Below, piece after piece: positions 38,501 to 48,575 of a DNA stretch of 64,000 nt. The notes under the pieces were generated by a model, which saw only the letters and a list, made by a program, of their open reading frames with translations, was not told the origin of the DNA and searched no databases. Position numbers and translations under genes: made by a program. Positions within the stretch are counted from its first letter, which is position 1. Each line of letters opens with the position of its first letter. Source of the DNA: Methyloversatilis sp. Lineage in GTDB: Bacteria; Pseudomonadota; Gammaproteobacteria; Burkholderiales; Rhodocyclaceae. The stretch spans positions 119,830 to 183,829 of the forward strand of contig NZ_JAUYNV010000019.1 in the NCBI RefSeq assembly GCF_030698125.1, written 5' to 3'.

Positions 38501-39604
38501 ATGACTGCATCCAAGCCCGGCAGGTCGTCCCGCCACCCATCCCGCGAATGGTCCGAACGCTTCAGCGGGCTGGAACTGCTTGCGAGCGCGGTGGCGCTGC
38601 TCGATGCCGAGCGGCACATCGTCTACCTGAATCCGGCGGCCGAAAACCTGTTCGCCGCCAGCCTCGCCAAACTGCACGGCAAGCACTTCGACCGGCTGAT
38701 CGGCCCGATGCACGGCCTCGATAGCGCACTCGACAATGCGCTCGCCAACAACTGGAGCTATACCGGTCACAACCTGTCGGTCGACCGGCAGATCGGCGGA
38801 TCGCTGCAGCTCGACTGCACGGTGTCGCCGGTGCATACGGAAGACGCGCGCATCCTGCTGGAATTCCGCCCGATCGACCAGCAGTTGCGCATCGCGCGCG
38901 AAGAGCAGGTGCTGCAGCAGCAACAGGCCAACCGCGAGCTGATCCGCAACCTCGCGCACGAAATCAAGAATCCGCTCGGCGGCATCCGTGGTGCCGCCCA
39001 GCTGCTGGAACGCGAACTTGACCGGCCCGAACTGCGTGAATACACGCAGGTCATCATCAACGAATCGGACCGGCTGCAGGACCTGATGAACCGTCTGCTG
39101 CATTCGCATCGCGCGATGCAGGTGACCACGGTCAGCATCCACGAAGTGCTCGAGCGCGTCCGCCTGCTGATCGCCTCGGAATTTCCGGACGTCGAGGTCG
39201 AGCGTGACTACGACACCAGCCTGCCGGACCTGACGGCCGATCGCGAACAGCTGATCCAGGTCGTGCTGAACATTGCGCGCAATGCCGCGCAGGCGATGAA
39301 GGGCCATGGCAGCATCCGGCTGCGCACCCGTGCCCACCGGCAGGCGACGCTGGTGAAGCGCCGGCACAAGCTGGCACTCGAATTGCAAGTGATCGACAAC
39401 GGCCCGGGCATTCCGGAAGACCTGGTCGACCGCATCTTCTATCCGCTCGTTTCCGGCCGCGACGACGGCACCGGACTCGGGCTCACGCTGGCGCAGAGCT
39501 TCGTGCATCAACACCACGGCACCATCGAGGTGCAGAGCCGGCCGGGCTACACCGTTTTCACAATACTGCTGCCGTTCAAGCAAGGCACTTCGGAGAAACC
39601 ATGA
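38501..39604 (+). CDS. ntrB: Nitrogen regulation sensor kinase NtrB (NRII)
   Basis: A 367-residue soluble kinase. An N-terminal PAS domain precedes the H-box; the phosphorylated histidine is His153 in LAHEIKNPLGGIRGAAQLLE. The ATPase domain has NIARNAAQAM, DNGPGIPE and GTGLGLTLAQ. NtrB phosphorylates or dephosphorylates NtrC under control of PII and the glutamine pool. There is no membrane segment. The stop overlaps the ntrC start by 4 bp. Confidence 0.96.
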   Translation: MTASKPGRSSRHPSREWSERFSGLELLASAVALLDAERHIVYLNPAAENLFAASLAKLHGKHFDRLIGPMHGLDSALDNALANNWSYTGHNLSVDRQIGGSLQLDCTVSPVHTEDARILLEFRPIDQQLRIAREEQVLQQQQANRELIRNLAHEIKNPLGGIRGAAQLLERELDRPELREYTQVIINESDRLQDLMNRLLHSHRAMQVTTVSIHEVLERVRLLIASEFPDVEVERDYDTSLPDLTADREQLIQVVLNIARNAAQAMKGHGSIRLRTRAHRQATLVKRRHKLALELQVIDNGPGIPEDLVDRIFYPLVSGRDDGTGLGLTLAQSFVHQHHGTIEVQSRPGYTVFTILLPFKQGTSEKP

Positions 39605-41016
39605 ATCCGGTCTGGATAGTCGATGATGACCGCTCGATACGCTGGGTGCTCGAAAAGGCGCTGGCGCGCGAGTCGATCCCGTATTCCGCCTTTTCCACCG
39701 CACAGGAAGCGCTCGACGCGCTCGATGCCGGCGGCCAGCCGCAGGTGCTGGTGTCCGACATCCGCATGCCGGGCGAATCCGGCCTGTCGCTGCTGGAAAA
39801 GGTCAAGGCGCGCCACCCCAGCCTGCCGGTCATCATCATGACCGCCTACTCTGACCTGGACAGCGCGGTCGCCGCCTTCCAGGGCGGCGCCTTCGAATAC
39901 CTGCCCAAACCGTTCGATGTCGATCACGCGATCGAACTGGTGCGCCGGGCCATCGAAGAGAGCATGCACCAGGCCAGCGCGCCGGCCGAAGCCGACATGG
40001 CACCGGAAATTCTCGGCAAGGCGGCGTCGATGCAGGACGTGTTCCGCGCCATCGGCCGCCTGGCGCAGAGCCACGCCACCGTGCTCATCAACGGCGAATC
40101 GGGCACCGGCAAGGAACTGGTGGCGCGCGCGCTGCACCGCCACAGTCCGCGCCGCGACGCCCCTTTCATTGCGATCAACACCGCCGCCATCCCGCGTGAC
40201 CTGCTCGAATCCGAGCTGTTCGGCCACGAGCGCGGCGCCTTCACCGGCGCCACCGCGATGCGCCGCGGCCGCTTCGAACAGGCCGACGGTGGCACCTTGT
40301 TCCTCGACGAAATCGGCGACATGCCGTCGGAGCTGCAGACGCGCCTGCTGCGCGTACTGTCCGACGGCCACTTCTACCGGGTCGGCGGGCATTCGCCGAT
40401 CAAGTCGAACGTGCGCGTGATCGCCGCCACCCACCAGAATCTGGAAGACCGGGTGAAGCAGGGGCTGTTCCGCGAAGACCTGTTTCACCGGCTGAACGTG
40501 ATCCGGCTGCGCATTCCGCCGCTGCGCGAGCGGCGCGAAGACATCGTGCTGCTGGCGCAGCACTTCATGACCAAGAGCGCGCAGGAACTGGGCGTCGATG
40601 CCAAGCGCCTGTCCGAGCCGGCGACCCGCTACCTGCAGGGCCTGGAATTTCCGGGCAATGTGCGTCAGCTGGAAAACCTCTGCCACTGGCTGACCGTGAT
40701 GGCGCCCGGGCAGGTGGTCGACGTGAAGGATCTGCCGGCCGAACTGCGCAGCCAGCCGGCGCGCGAAGCCGCGGGTGACTGGGGTGCGGCGCTGGCGTCC
40801 GAAGTCGATCGCCTGATCGCGCTCAAGCAGCCGGCGCTGTTCGACCATCTGATGCAGGAATTCGAACGCACGCTGATCCGGCGTGCGCTCGCCAGCACCG
40901 GCGGGCGGCGCATCGAATCCGCGCAGTTGCTGGGCATCGGCCGCAACACGATCACGCGCAAGATCCAGGAACTGAACATCGAAGGCGGGCGCGAAGTCGA
41001 AACGGACCTCGAGTAG
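39601..41016 (+). CDS. ntrC: Nitrogen regulation response regulator NtrC (NRI)
   Basis: A 471-residue sigma-54 activator. The receiver domain has Asp53 in SDIRMPGES. The AAA+ domain contains Walker A GESGTGKE and the sigma-54-contacting GAFTGA loop. The C-terminal Fis-type HTH ends in AQLLGIGRNTITRKIQEL. It should bind the two sites upstream of glnA and activate the sigma-54 promoter there during nitrogen limitation. It is coupled to ntrB by a 4-bp overlap. Confidence 0.97.
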   Translation: MNPVWIVDDDRSIRWVLEKALARESIPYSAFSTAQEALDALDAGGQPQVLVSDIRMPGESGLSLLEKVKARHPSLPVIIMTAYSDLDSAVAAFQGGAFEYLPKPFDVDHAIELVRRAIEESMHQASAPAEADMAPEILGKAASMQDVFRAIGRLAQSHATVLINGESGTGKELVARALHRHSPRRDAPFIAINTAAIPRDLLESELFGHERGAFTGATAMRRGRFEQADGGTLFLDEIGDMPSELQTRLLRVLSDGHFYRVGGHSPIKSNVRVIAATHQNLEDRVKQGLFREDLFHRLNVIRLRIPPLRERREDIVLLAQHFMTKSAQELGVDAKRLSEPATRYLQGLEFPGNVRQLENLCHWLTVMAPGQVVDVKDLPAELRSQPAREAAGDWGAALASEVDRLIALKQPALFDHLMQEFERTLIRRALASTGGRRIESAQLLGIGRNTITRKIQELNIEGGREVETDLE

Positions 41017-41072
41017 TCCGACCTGCATGACGGCGGCTGGCTGCATGCAGCCGCCCGGCTACAATCCGCCGC

Positions 41073-41876
41073 ATGACTGCCCACGCCGAAACCGCCGTTG
41101 CGGACACCGCCCTTGCCGACGCGCTGCGCCAGCGCGCCCGCGCCGTTCCCGAAGACTGGACAGTCGAGGTGTGCGCCGCCTGCACCAGCACCAACAGCGT
41201 GTTGCTCGATCAGACGGGGCGCGACACCCGCTTGCTGTTCGCGCTCGAACAGACGGCCGGCCGCGGGCGGCGGGGTCGCGCATGGACGGCCCGCCCGGGC
41301 GACAGCCTCACCTTTTCACTGCGCCACACTTTTGCGCTGCGTGCCGACGCGCTGTCCGGATTGAGCCTGGCGGTCGGCGTTGTGCTGGCCGACGCGCTGC
41401 TCGCGCGCGGCATCACGGACATCGCCCTCAAGTGGCCGAACGACCTGATGCGGGCTGACCGCAAGCTGGGGGGCGTGCTGATCGAACTGTCATCGCCGCC
41501 GGCCGGCGACACGACCGCCGTCATCGGCATCGGCATCAATCTCGCGCTGCCGCCGGCAGGCGACTACGCCCATGCTCCGGCGGCGCTCTATCCCGATGCG
41601 CCTGATCGCGAAGTCTGGCTGGACGTCGGTGCAGCCCTGGCCGACGCGCTGGCCCGCATGCTGCCGCAGTTCGCGGCACAGGGATTCGCGCCCTTCGTCG
41701 ATCACTGGAACCGCTACAACCTGCATGCCGGCCGGGTGGTCTCGGTGACCGGCGACCGCACGCAACTGTGCGGACGCTGTCTGGGGGCCGATCGCGACGG
41801 CGCGCTGCGGCTCGACTGCGACGGCCGGGTCGAGCGTGTGCTCGCCGGTGACGTGTCGCTGCGTGCGGCGCCCTGA
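41073..41876 (+). CDS. birA: Biotin--[acetyl-CoA-carboxylase] ligase
   Basis: A 267-residue biotin protein ligase. The biotin-binding GRGRRGR motif is at residues 63-69, followed by AWTARPGDSLTFSL and KWPNDLM. The C-terminal SH3-like domain (VSLRAAP end) is present. There is no N-terminal HTH, so it is a monofunctional ligase that does not repress biotin genes. It biotinylates AccB and related carboxylases. It lies 1 bp before coaX, and the two are surely cotranscribed. Confidence 0.94.
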   Translation: MTAHAETAVADTALADALRQRARAVPEDWTVEVCAACTSTNSVLLDQTGRDTRLLFALEQTAGRGRRGRAWTARPGDSLTFSLRHTFALRADALSGLSLAVGVVLADALLARGITDIALKWPNDLMRADRKLGGVLIELSSPPAGDTTAVIGIGINLALPPAGDYAHAPAALYPDAPDREVWLDVGAALADALARMLPQFAAQGFAPFVDHWNRYNLHAGRVVSVTGDRTQLCGRCLGADRDGALRLDCDGRVERVLAGDVSLRAAP

Positions 41877-41877
41877 C

Positions 41878-42645
41878 ATGCGCTTGCTGATCGACGCCGG
41901 CAACAGCCGCATCAAGTGGGCCTGGTGCGACAACGGCCGCCCGGGCGCGGTATCTGCCCTCGATGTAGCCACGCTTGAGGTGGCGGCGCTGGCGCATGCG
42001 TGGCAGGCGGCGACAGCTGCGCACTACACCTGCGTGGCGGGCGACGCCGTCGACGCCGCCATCCGGCGCGCGTTGCCGCCGGACTGCGTGGCACAGCGCG
42101 TGTTCGCCGGGCCGACGGCCTGCGGCATCGCGAACCTGTACGACCAGCCGGCCCAGCTGGGCGCCGACCGCTGGGCCGCCCTGATCGGCGCACGCGCGCT
42201 GCAGCCCGGGCCGCTCGTCGTCGCCACCGCCGGCACCGCCACCACCATCGATGCACTCGACGCCGACGATCGCTTCATTGGCGGCTACATCCTGCCCGGA
42301 CTGCGCCTGATGCTCGAATCGCTGGCGCGTCACACCGCCGGTCTGCCGCACGCCGCCGGTCATGCCGCCGACTGGCCGCGCAACACCGACGATGCCATCC
42401 ACAACGCGTGCACCGATGCCCAGGCGGCACTGATCGAACGCGTGCGCGAACAGCTGGGTCCGCAGGCGACCGTGCTGCTGTCCGGCGGCGCGGCGAGCGC
42501 GATTGCGCCCCGACTGCGCTGCGCCCACCGGCGGGTGGACGATCTGGTGCTGCACGGGCTGGCCCGGCTGGCGGCTGCGGACAACGGCCCGGATGTGATG
42601 AAATGCTGTTCGGGACGGGACGGCGTGAATGAAGGCCCGGACTGA
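41878..42645 (+). CDS. coaX: Type III pantothenate kinase
   Basis: A 255-residue CoaX, the first enzyme of CoA synthesis, which phosphorylates pantothenate. It has the ASKHA-type phosphate motif LIDAGNSRIKWA at the N-terminus, then GADRWAALIGA, ATAGTATTIDALD and the GGYILPGLRLM segment. Type III kinases are insensitive to CoA feedback. The ATG at 41878 starts one base after the birA stop. The genes coaX and coaE bracket a SPOR protein. Confidence 0.95.
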   Translation: MRLLIDAGNSRIKWAWCDNGRPGAVSALDVATLEVAALAHAWQAATAAHYTCVAGDAVDAAIRRALPPDCVAQRVFAGPTACGIANLYDQPAQLGADRWAALIGARALQPGPLVVATAGTATTIDALDADDRFIGGYILPGLRLMLESLARHTAGLPHAAGHAADWPRNTDDAIHNACTDAQAALIERVREQLGPQATVLLSGGAASAIAPRLRCAHRRVDDLVLHGLARLAAADNGPDVMKCCSGRDGVNEGPD

Positions 42646-42716
42646 AGTGTCCCGAATGACATTTTCCGGATGAACCATCCTCTCGACGGCATTGCGCCGC
42701 GCCACGGACATTGACG

Positions 42717-43400
42717 ATGCGTCTCGCTTTTTTTCTGCTGCTGCTGGTCAATGTCGCGCTCTATCCCTTCGTGTCCGGCCTGATCGCCGGCAAGGGCGAC
42801 GGCAGCGAACCGCTGCGCATAACCAGCCAGATGAAGCCTGACAGCATCCGCATCCTGCCGTCCGGGGGCGAGGCGCCGATCGCTGAGGCCGTGGCTGCAC
42901 CGGATGTTGAAACGGTGGTGGCGGCCGACGCCGATGCGCCGGCGGTGTGCCGGGCGTTGGACGGCCTGTCGCGCGAACAGGTCGATGCACTGACCGCACG
43001 CATCGGCGCGCAGCAGCTTGCGCTGCAGCTGTCGGAAGTCGAACAGACCGAAACCACCGCCTGGTGGGTGCACATTCCCGACATGCAGACGCGTCAGCTC
43101 GCCGAGCGCAAACAGGCTGAACTGCGCGCGCTCGGCGTACGCGAAATGATCGTCATGGCGGATCCGGTCGATCCGCAGAAGCTGGCCGTGTCGCTCGGCC
43201 TGTTCAAGACCGAGGCGGCTGCGACGGAACTGCTGGCCACATTGAACGGGCAGGGCGTGCGCAGCGCGCGCATCGCACCGCGCGAGGGCCGTGCCGGCCG
43301 CTACCGGGTCGAAGTGCGCGGCGCCGGACCGGAGCTCGCGGCCTTGTTCGACAGTTTCCCGGCGCTCGACGAAACGACCCAGCGGACCGACTGCCAATGA
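42717..43400 (+). CDS. SPOR-domain membrane protein
   Basis: A 227-residue protein with one N-terminal membrane helix (LAFFLLLLVNVALYPF). A linker follows, then a C-terminal SPOR-like domain (about residues 110-205: WWVHIPDMQTRQLAERKQAEL through SLGLFKTEAAATELLATL). SPOR domains bind denuded peptidoglycan at division sites. It may be periplasmic and help in cell division; the next genes include zapD. The stop overlaps coaE by 4 bp. Confidence 0.82.
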   Translation: MRLAFFLLLLVNVALYPFVSGLIAGKGDGSEPLRITSQMKPDSIRILPSGGEAPIAEAVAAPDVETVVAADADAPAVCRALDGLSREQVDALTARIGAQQLALQLSEVEQTETTAWWVHIPDMQTRQLAERKQAELRALGVREMIVMADPVDPQKLAVSLGLFKTEAAATELLATLNGQGVRSARIAPREGRAGRYRVEVRGAGPELAALFDSFPALDETTQRTDCQ

Positions 43401-44020
43401 CCTTCGTGGTCGGGCTGACCGGCGGCATCGGCAGCGGCAAGTCGGCCGTGGCCGAGTTGTTCGTGCAGCGCGGTGCCGCGCTGGTCGACACCGACGCCAT
43501 CGCACACCAGCTCACCGGCCCGCACGGCGACGCCATCGCGCCGCTGCGCGAGGCGTTCGGCGATGCCTTCATCACGACCGACGGCGCGCTGGATCGTGCC
43601 CGCATGCGTGCCCGCGTGTTCGCCGAACCGGCGGCCCGTTCCCGGCTTGAAGCCCTGCTGCACCCGTTGATCCGCACCCGGGCGCGCGACGCGGTGGCCG
43701 CCAGCGCCGCGCCCTATGTGGTACTGGCGGTGCCGTTACTGATCGAATCGGGCGACTGGAAGGCCCGCTGTGACCGGGTGCTGGTGGTCGATTGCCCGGT
43801 GGACTTGCAGCGCGACCGGGTGCGCGCCCGCAGCGCCCTTCCGGCTGACGAAATCGACCGCATCATCGCCGCGCAGGCGTCGCGCGACGCCCGCCTTGCA
43901 GTGGCCGACGATGTCATCGACAACGCGGGCGCGCGCGCGGCGCTCGCACCACAGGTCGATGTGCTCCATGCGCGCTACATGGCGCTCGCGGAACGTGAAA
44001 AACCCGCGTCGGCGTTGTGA
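43397..44020 (+). CDS. coaE: Dephospho-CoA kinase
   Basis: A 207-residue P-loop kinase that catalyses the last step of CoA synthesis. The P-loop GLTGGIGSGKSAV lies at residues 6-18; the lid and substrate residues appear in RGAALVDTDAIAHQLTGP, and LAVPLLIES is also typical. It overlaps the SPOR gene and precedes zapD and yacG, the usual pilD-coaE-zapD-yacG neighbourhood without pilD. Confidence 0.95.
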   Translation: MTFVVGLTGGIGSGKSAVAELFVQRGAALVDTDAIAHQLTGPHGDAIAPLREAFGDAFITTDGALDRARMRARVFAEPAARSRLEALLHPLIRTRARDAVAASAAPYVVLAVPLLIESGDWKARCDRVLVVDCPVDLQRDRVRARSALPADEIDRIIAAQASRDARLAVADDVIDNAGARAALAPQVDVLHARYMALAEREKPASAL

Positions 44021-44081
44021 CTCAGGGGCTTTTCCGTCAGAATCATGAGAATTTGCTTGAACAAGTCCCGGACAAGCCCCT

Positions 44082-44837
44082 GTGATTACATACGAATATC
44101 CTCTGAACGAGCGCATCCGCACGCTGCTGCGCCTGGAGGACCTGTTCGAACGCACGCAGCATTTCATGCGTGCCGAAGGCGCGCATGAACATCACGTTGC
44201 ACTGGTCGGCCTGTTCGAGATTCTCGAAGTCGCTTCGCGTGCCGACCTGAAGGTCGATCTGGTGCAGGAACTGGAGCGCCAGCGCCAGACGCTGATGTCC
44301 TTCCGCAATAACCCCGATATTTCCGAAGAAGCCCTGTCCGGCGCGCTGTACGAGATCGAACAGGCCAGTACGGCGCTGCTGTCGATGGCCGGCAAGATAG
44401 GCCAGTACCTGCGCGAGAACGACTGGCTCATGAGCATCAAGAGCCGCACCGCGATCCCGGGCGGTCTGTGCGAATTCGACCTGCCGTCGTATCACTACTG
44501 GTGTCACCGCGATCCGTCGCTGCGCCAGGCCGATCTGGTCGGCTGGCTGACGCCGATGCTGCCGATCCGCGACGGGCTGACCATCGTGCTGCGCCTGCTG
44601 CGCGCCAGCGGCCGACCGGAACGTCACATTGCAGGCAGCGGCGCGTTCCAGCAGATGATGGGCGGCAAGTCGGCCCAGATGCTGCGTCTGCGCGTGTCGA
44701 TGGAAGAAGCGGTCACGCCGGAAATCAGTGCCAACAAGTACGCGCTCAATATCCGCTTCGTCGCGCCCGGCGGCCACGCCCGCCCGCGCGTGACCGAAAC
44801 CGACGTCGGCTTCGAACTGACCTTCTGCAATCTGTGA
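44082..44837 (+). CDS. zapD: Cell division protein ZapD
   Basis: A 251-residue ZapD (DUF1342). It cross-links FtsZ filaments at the Z-ring. Family marks are YEYPLNERIRTLLRLEDLFERT, QELERQRQTLMSFRNNP and a beta-rich C-terminal domain (IPGGLCEFDLPSYHYWC). The start is GTG at 44082. Its end overlaps yacG by 4 bp (GTGA), so the two are translationally coupled. Confidence 0.94.
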   Translation: MITYEYPLNERIRTLLRLEDLFERTQHFMRAEGAHEHHVALVGLFEILEVASRADLKVDLVQELERQRQTLMSFRNNPDISEEALSGALYEIEQASTALLSMAGKIGQYLRENDWLMSIKSRTAIPGGLCEFDLPSYHYWCHRDPSLRQADLVGWLTPMLPIRDGLTIVLRLLRASGRPERHIAGSGAFQQMMGGKSAQMLRLRVSMEEAVTPEISANKYALNIRFVAPGGHARPRVTETDVGFELTFCNL

Positions 44838-45031
44838 GCACTCCGGGCACCGGCGGTCGCATCGTCACCTGTCCGCGCTGCGGCCAGCCCGCCGTCTACG
44901 CGCCGTCGAACCCGGCACGGCCGTTCTGCAGCCCGCGCTGCAAGAATTCCGATTTCGTTGCCTGGGCGAACGAGGAATACCGTGTGCCCGATGCGTCGCC
45001 CGAGGTGCCGCCGGACGAAGACATTTCTTAA
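44834..45031 (+). CDS. yacG: DNA gyrase inhibitor YacG
   Basis: A 65-residue zinc protein. The four cysteines CPRC (residues 13-16) and FCSPRC (31-36) bind one zinc. The tail FVAWANEEYRVP is typical. YacG binds GyrB and inhibits supercoiling in E. coli. The start is GTG at 44834, overlapping the zapD stop. It is the last gene before the repeat cluster. Confidence 0.92.
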   Translation: MSTPGTGGRIVTCPRCGQPAVYAPSNPARPFCSPRCKNSDFVAWANEEYRVPDASPEVPPDEDIS

Positions 45032-45036
45032 GCTCG

Positions 45037-45525
45037 GCGACCGGAATCGCCTGCGGGGGCGGAACGGAGGTTTCGGCGAGCACGGCTCGTCGCCCGTGGA
45101 GCCGGTCGGCCATGCAGGGCCGACCGTGGGACGGCTCCTGCGAAAACCGAGACGCTGTTGCCCTTCGTAGGAGCGGACCCTGTCCGCGATCTGCACGTCG
45201 ATCATGCGCTGCCGCATTTAGAAGACCGCATCGCCTGCAGGGCAGGCTCCTACGAAAACCGCGACGGTGCTGCCCTTCGTAGGAGCGGACCCTGTCCGCG
45301 ATGCGTACGTTGATCACGCGCTGCCGCATTTCGGAGACGGGAATCGCCTTCGGGGGCGAAGCGGGGGTTTCGGCGAGCACGGCTCGCCGCCCGTGGAGCC
45401 GGTCGGCCATGCAGGGCCGACCGTGGGACGGCTCCTGCGAAAACCGCTGTGCTGCCTGCCTTTCGTAGGAGCGGACCCTGTCCGCGATCTGCGCATCAAT
45501 CAGGCGCTGCCGCATTTCGGAGACC
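45037..45525. repeat. REP-like repeat cluster
   Basis: About 490 bp of non-coding repeats between yacG and valS. A 23-nt core, with stem GCGGAC-CCT-GTCCGC inside a GTAGGAGCGG...CCGCGA frame, occurs at 45167-45189, 45279-45301 and 45465-45487. An 81-bp block (45069-45149) recurs at 45366-45446 with one mismatch; it contains a nested hairpin around CGGTCGGCC...GGCCGACCG. Inverted partial cores (GGCTCCTACGAAAACC) lie between. The core resembles the Pseudomonas REP consensus GTAGGAGCGG-N-CCGCGA. Frames across it are repetitive and not real proteins. Confidence 0.88.
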
Positions 45526-45603
45526 GGATCGCCTGCGGGCACGTGCCTGCTGTTACAAGGCGGCCAGGGCCACGGCATGCACCGTGCGCCCTGACGCTGC
45601 CTG

Positions 45604-48546
45604 TCAGCCCAGCCGGCCGAGCTGTTCCTTCAGTTTGCCAAGCAGATCACCAAAATCGGTCATGCGCTTGCGCTCCTGTTCGACCACATTGGCCGGTGCG
45701 CGGCCGACGAAGCTTTCGTTGCCCAGCTTGGCTTCACACTTGGCGATCTCGCCAGTGACCCGTGCGATTTCCTTGCCGATCCGCTCGCGCTCGGCAGCCA
45801 CGTCAATCTCGATCTTCAACAGCAGGCGGAAGTCGCCGACCACCTGTACCGGAGCCGGCGAGGCCGGCAGTTCATCGCCGACCGCCTGCACTTCGCTCAG
45901 CCTGGCCAGGGCCGCGAGGTAGGGCGCATAGCCCGTGATCGCCTCGACATTGCCGGAGGCCAGCAGCGGTACCTTCTGCGCTGGCGACACGCTCATCTCA
46001 CCGCGCAGGCTGCGGCAGGCGTCGACCATGGACTTCAGTTCGGTCACCCAGGCATCCGCTGTCGCGTCGATCCGGCTCGGCACCGCCTGCGGATAGCGCA
46101 CGATCTGGATTGAGTCCCCCTCCTTGCGCGCCGCCAGCGGCGCGACCGTCTGCCACAGCTCTTCGGTGATGAACGGAATCAGCGGGTGGGCCAGGCGCAG
46201 CACGGTTTCGAGCACGCGCAGCAGGGTGCGGCGCGTGGCGCGCTGCTGCGCCGGCGTGCCGTTCTGGATCTGCACCTTGGCCAGTTCGAGATACCAGTCG
46301 CAGTACTCGTCCCACACGAAACGGTAGATGGCCTGCGCCACCAGGTCGAAGCGGTACTCGCCGAACTGCTTTTCAACTTCGGCCTCGACGCGCTGCAATT
46401 CGCTGACGACCCACAGGTCGGGCGCCTGGAAGTGCAGTGCGCCTTCAGGGCCGCAGTCTTCATTGCACGGCGCCAGCCCGCAGTCCTGGCCTTCGCAGTT
46501 CATCAGCACGAAGCGGGTCGCGTTCCACAGCTTGTTGCAGAAGTTGCGGTAACCCTCGCAGCGCTGCATGTCGAACTTGATGTCGCGGCCCGGGCTGGCC
46601 AGCGAGGCGAAGGTGAAGCGCAGCGCGTCGGTGCCGAAGGCCGGAATGCCGTCCGGGAATTCGCGGCGCGTGCGTTTCTCGATCTGTTCCGCCTGCTTCG
46701 GGTTCATCAGGCCGGTGGTGCGCTTCTTCACCAGGTCGTCGAGCGCGATGCCGTCGATCAGGTCGATCGGGTCCAGCACATTGCCCTTCGATTTCGACAT
46801 CTTCTGGCCTTCGGCGTCGCGGATCAGGCCGTGCACATAGACGTCGCGGAACGGAATGCGGCCGGTGATGTGCGTGGTCATCATGACCATGCGCGCCACC
46901 CAGAAGAAAATGATGTCGAAGCCGGTGACCAGCACAGACGACGGCAGGTAGAGGTCGAGCGCCGGATTGTTCTTGTCCGGATTGCCGGGCTCCCAGTCGG
47001 GGGTCCAGTCCAGCGTCGAGAACGGCCACAGCGCGGACGAGTACCAGGTGTCGAGTACGTCTTCGTCGCGCTTCAGAAGCGGCAGGTTTTCCTTGATGGC
47101 GTAGTTGCGGCCGACCTCGGGCAAGGTGTCGCCGGACATTTCGCGCGCCATCGCGGTGGCGACGGCGAGGCGCTTCAGGTCCGGATTCGCCTGCGCCAGA
47201 AGCTCGAAGTACTTCTGGTAGGCCTCGGCTTCCGAGTGCGCGACGAATACGTTGCCGTTCTCGTCGTACCAGGCCGGGATCTGGTGGCCCCACCACAGCT
47301 GGCGCGAAATGCACCAGTCCTGGATGTTGTTGAGCCACTGGTTGTAGGTATTCACCCAGTTTTCCGGGTGGAAGCGGATTTCGCCGCTGGCCACCACGTC
47401 GAGCGCTTTCTGCGTGATGCTCTTGCCGTCGGCGCCCGGCTTGCTCATCGCGACGAACCACTGGTCGGTCAGCATGGGCTCGATGACCGCATTGGTACGG
47501 TCACCACGCGGCACCTTCAGCGTGTGCTTGTCGGTCTTGTCGAGCAGACCGACCGCTTCGAGATCGGCGACGATGGCCTTGCGCGCGGCGAAGCGGTCCA
47601 TGCCCTGATACTTCGCGGGGGCGTGCTCGTTGATCTTCGCGTCCAGCGTGAGGATGGAAATCATCGGCAGACCATGGCGCTGGCCGACCGCGTAGTCGTT
47701 GAAGTCGTGCGCCGGTGTCACCTTGACCACGCCTGTACCGAATTCGCGGTCGACATAGTCGTCGGCGATGACCGGAATTTCCCGGTCGGTCAGCGGCAGC
47801 TTCACGGTCTTGCCGATCAGCGCGGCGTAGCGCTCGTCTTCCGGATGGACCATGACGGCGACGTCGCCCAGCATGGTTTCCGGACGGGTCGTGGCGACGG
47901 TCAGATGCCCCGAACCGTCGGCCAGCGGATAGCGGATGTGCCACAGCGAGCCGGCTTCTTCCTCCTGCACCACTTCGAGGTCCGACACGGCCGTGCCCAG
48001 AACCGGGTCCCAGTTCACGAGGCGCTTGCCGCGGTAGATCAGGCCTTCTTCATGCAGGCGGACGAAGGTTTCGGTGACGATCTTCGACAGGCCTTCGTCC
48101 ATCGTGAAGCGTTCGCGCGTCCAGTCGGGCGAGGTGCCCAGACGGCGCATCTGGCGCGTGATGGTCGAGCCGGAGAATTCCTTCCACTCCCACACCTTTT
48201 TGACGAAGGCCTCGCGGCCGAGGTCGTGGCGCGAAATGCCCTGGGCGTCGAGCTGGCGCTCGACGACGATCTGGGTCGCGATGCCCGCGTGGTCGGTGCC
48301 CGGCTGCCACAGCGTGTTGTCGCCGCGCATGCGGTGGTAGCGCGTCAGCGCATCCATCAGGGTCTGGTTGAAGCCGTGACCCATGTGCAGCGTGCCGGTG
48401 ACGTTGGGCGGCGGCAGCAGGATGCAGAAGTTGGGCTTGTTCGGGGTGTCTGTGTCCAGACCGGCAGCGAAGTAGCCGCGCGATTCCCACTCGGGGTACC
48501 AGCGGCGCTCGATGTCGGCCGGTTCGAAGCTCTTGGCCAGCGTCAT
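45604..48546 (-). CDS. valS: Valyl-tRNA synthetase
   Basis: A 980-residue class I synthetase. The HIGH-type motif is HMGH at residues 54-57 ([14 protein letters not shown]), and KMSKS lies in [11 protein letters not shown]. The editing domain and the C-terminal coiled coil ([20 protein letters not shown] onward) are present. I chose the ATG at 48546, giving [15 protein letters not shown]. No T-box or other leader is visible. The gene ends beside the REP cluster. Confidence 0.97.
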   Translation of the reverse strand: MTLAKSFEPADIERRWYPEWESRGYFAAGLDTDTPNKPNFCILLPPPNVTGTLHMGHGFNQTLMDALTRYHRMRGDNTLWQPGTDHAGIATQIVVERQLDAQGISRHDLGREAFVKKVWEWKEFSGSTITRQMRRLGTSPDWTRERFTMDEGLSKIVTETFVRLHEEGLIYRGKRLVNWDPVLGTAVSDLEVVQEEEAGSLWHIRYPLADGSGHLTVATTRPETMLGDVAVMVHPEDERYAALIGKTVKLPLTDREIPVIADDYVDREFGTGVVKVTPAHDFNDYAVGQRHGLPMISILTLDAKINEHAPAKYQGMDRFAARKAIVADLEAVGLLDKTDKHTLKVPRGDRTNAVIEPMLTDQWFVAMSKPGADGKSITQKALDVVASGEIRFHPENWVNTYNQWLNNIQDWCISRQLWWGHQIPAWYDENGNVFVAHSEAEAYQKYFELLAQANPDLKRLAVATAMAREMSGDTLPEVGRNYAIKENLPLLKRDEDVLDTWYSSALWPFSTLDWTPDWEPGNPDKNNPALDLYLPSSVLVTGFDIIFFWVARMVMMTTHITGRIPFRDVYVHGLIRDAEGQKMSKSKGNVLDPIDLIDGIALDDLVKKRTTGLMNPKQAEQIEKRTRREFPDGIPAFGTDALRFTFASLASPGRDIKFDMQRCEGYRNFCNKLWNATRFVLMNCEGQDCGLAPCNEDCGPEGALHFQAPDLWVVSELQRVEAEVEKQFGEYRFDLVAQAIYRFVWDEYCDWYLELAKVQIQNGTPAQQRATRRTLLRVLETVLRLAHPLIPFITEELWQTVAPLAARKEGDSIQIVRYPQAVPSRIDATADAWVTELKSMVDACRSLRGEMSVSPAQKVPLLASGNVEAITGYAPYLAALARLSEVQAVGDELPASPAPVQVVGDFRLLLKIEIDVAAERERIGKEIARVTGEIAKCEAKLGNESFVGRAPANVVEQERKRMTDFGDLLGKLKEQLGRLG

Positions 48547-48575
48547 GACGGGTTCGCGTAAAAGCAAACCGTCGA

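Noticed and set aside
44865..45578. Long minus-strand frame through the repeat cluster with recurring peptide blocks
   Set aside because: The recurrence comes from the DNA repeats. There is no start signal, and the frame runs into yacG antisense. It is not a real protein.
46186..48561. 791-codon open frame on the plus strand opposite valS
   Set aside because: It is the mirror of a GC-rich gene with third-position bias. There is no homology and it is fully antisense to a certain gene.
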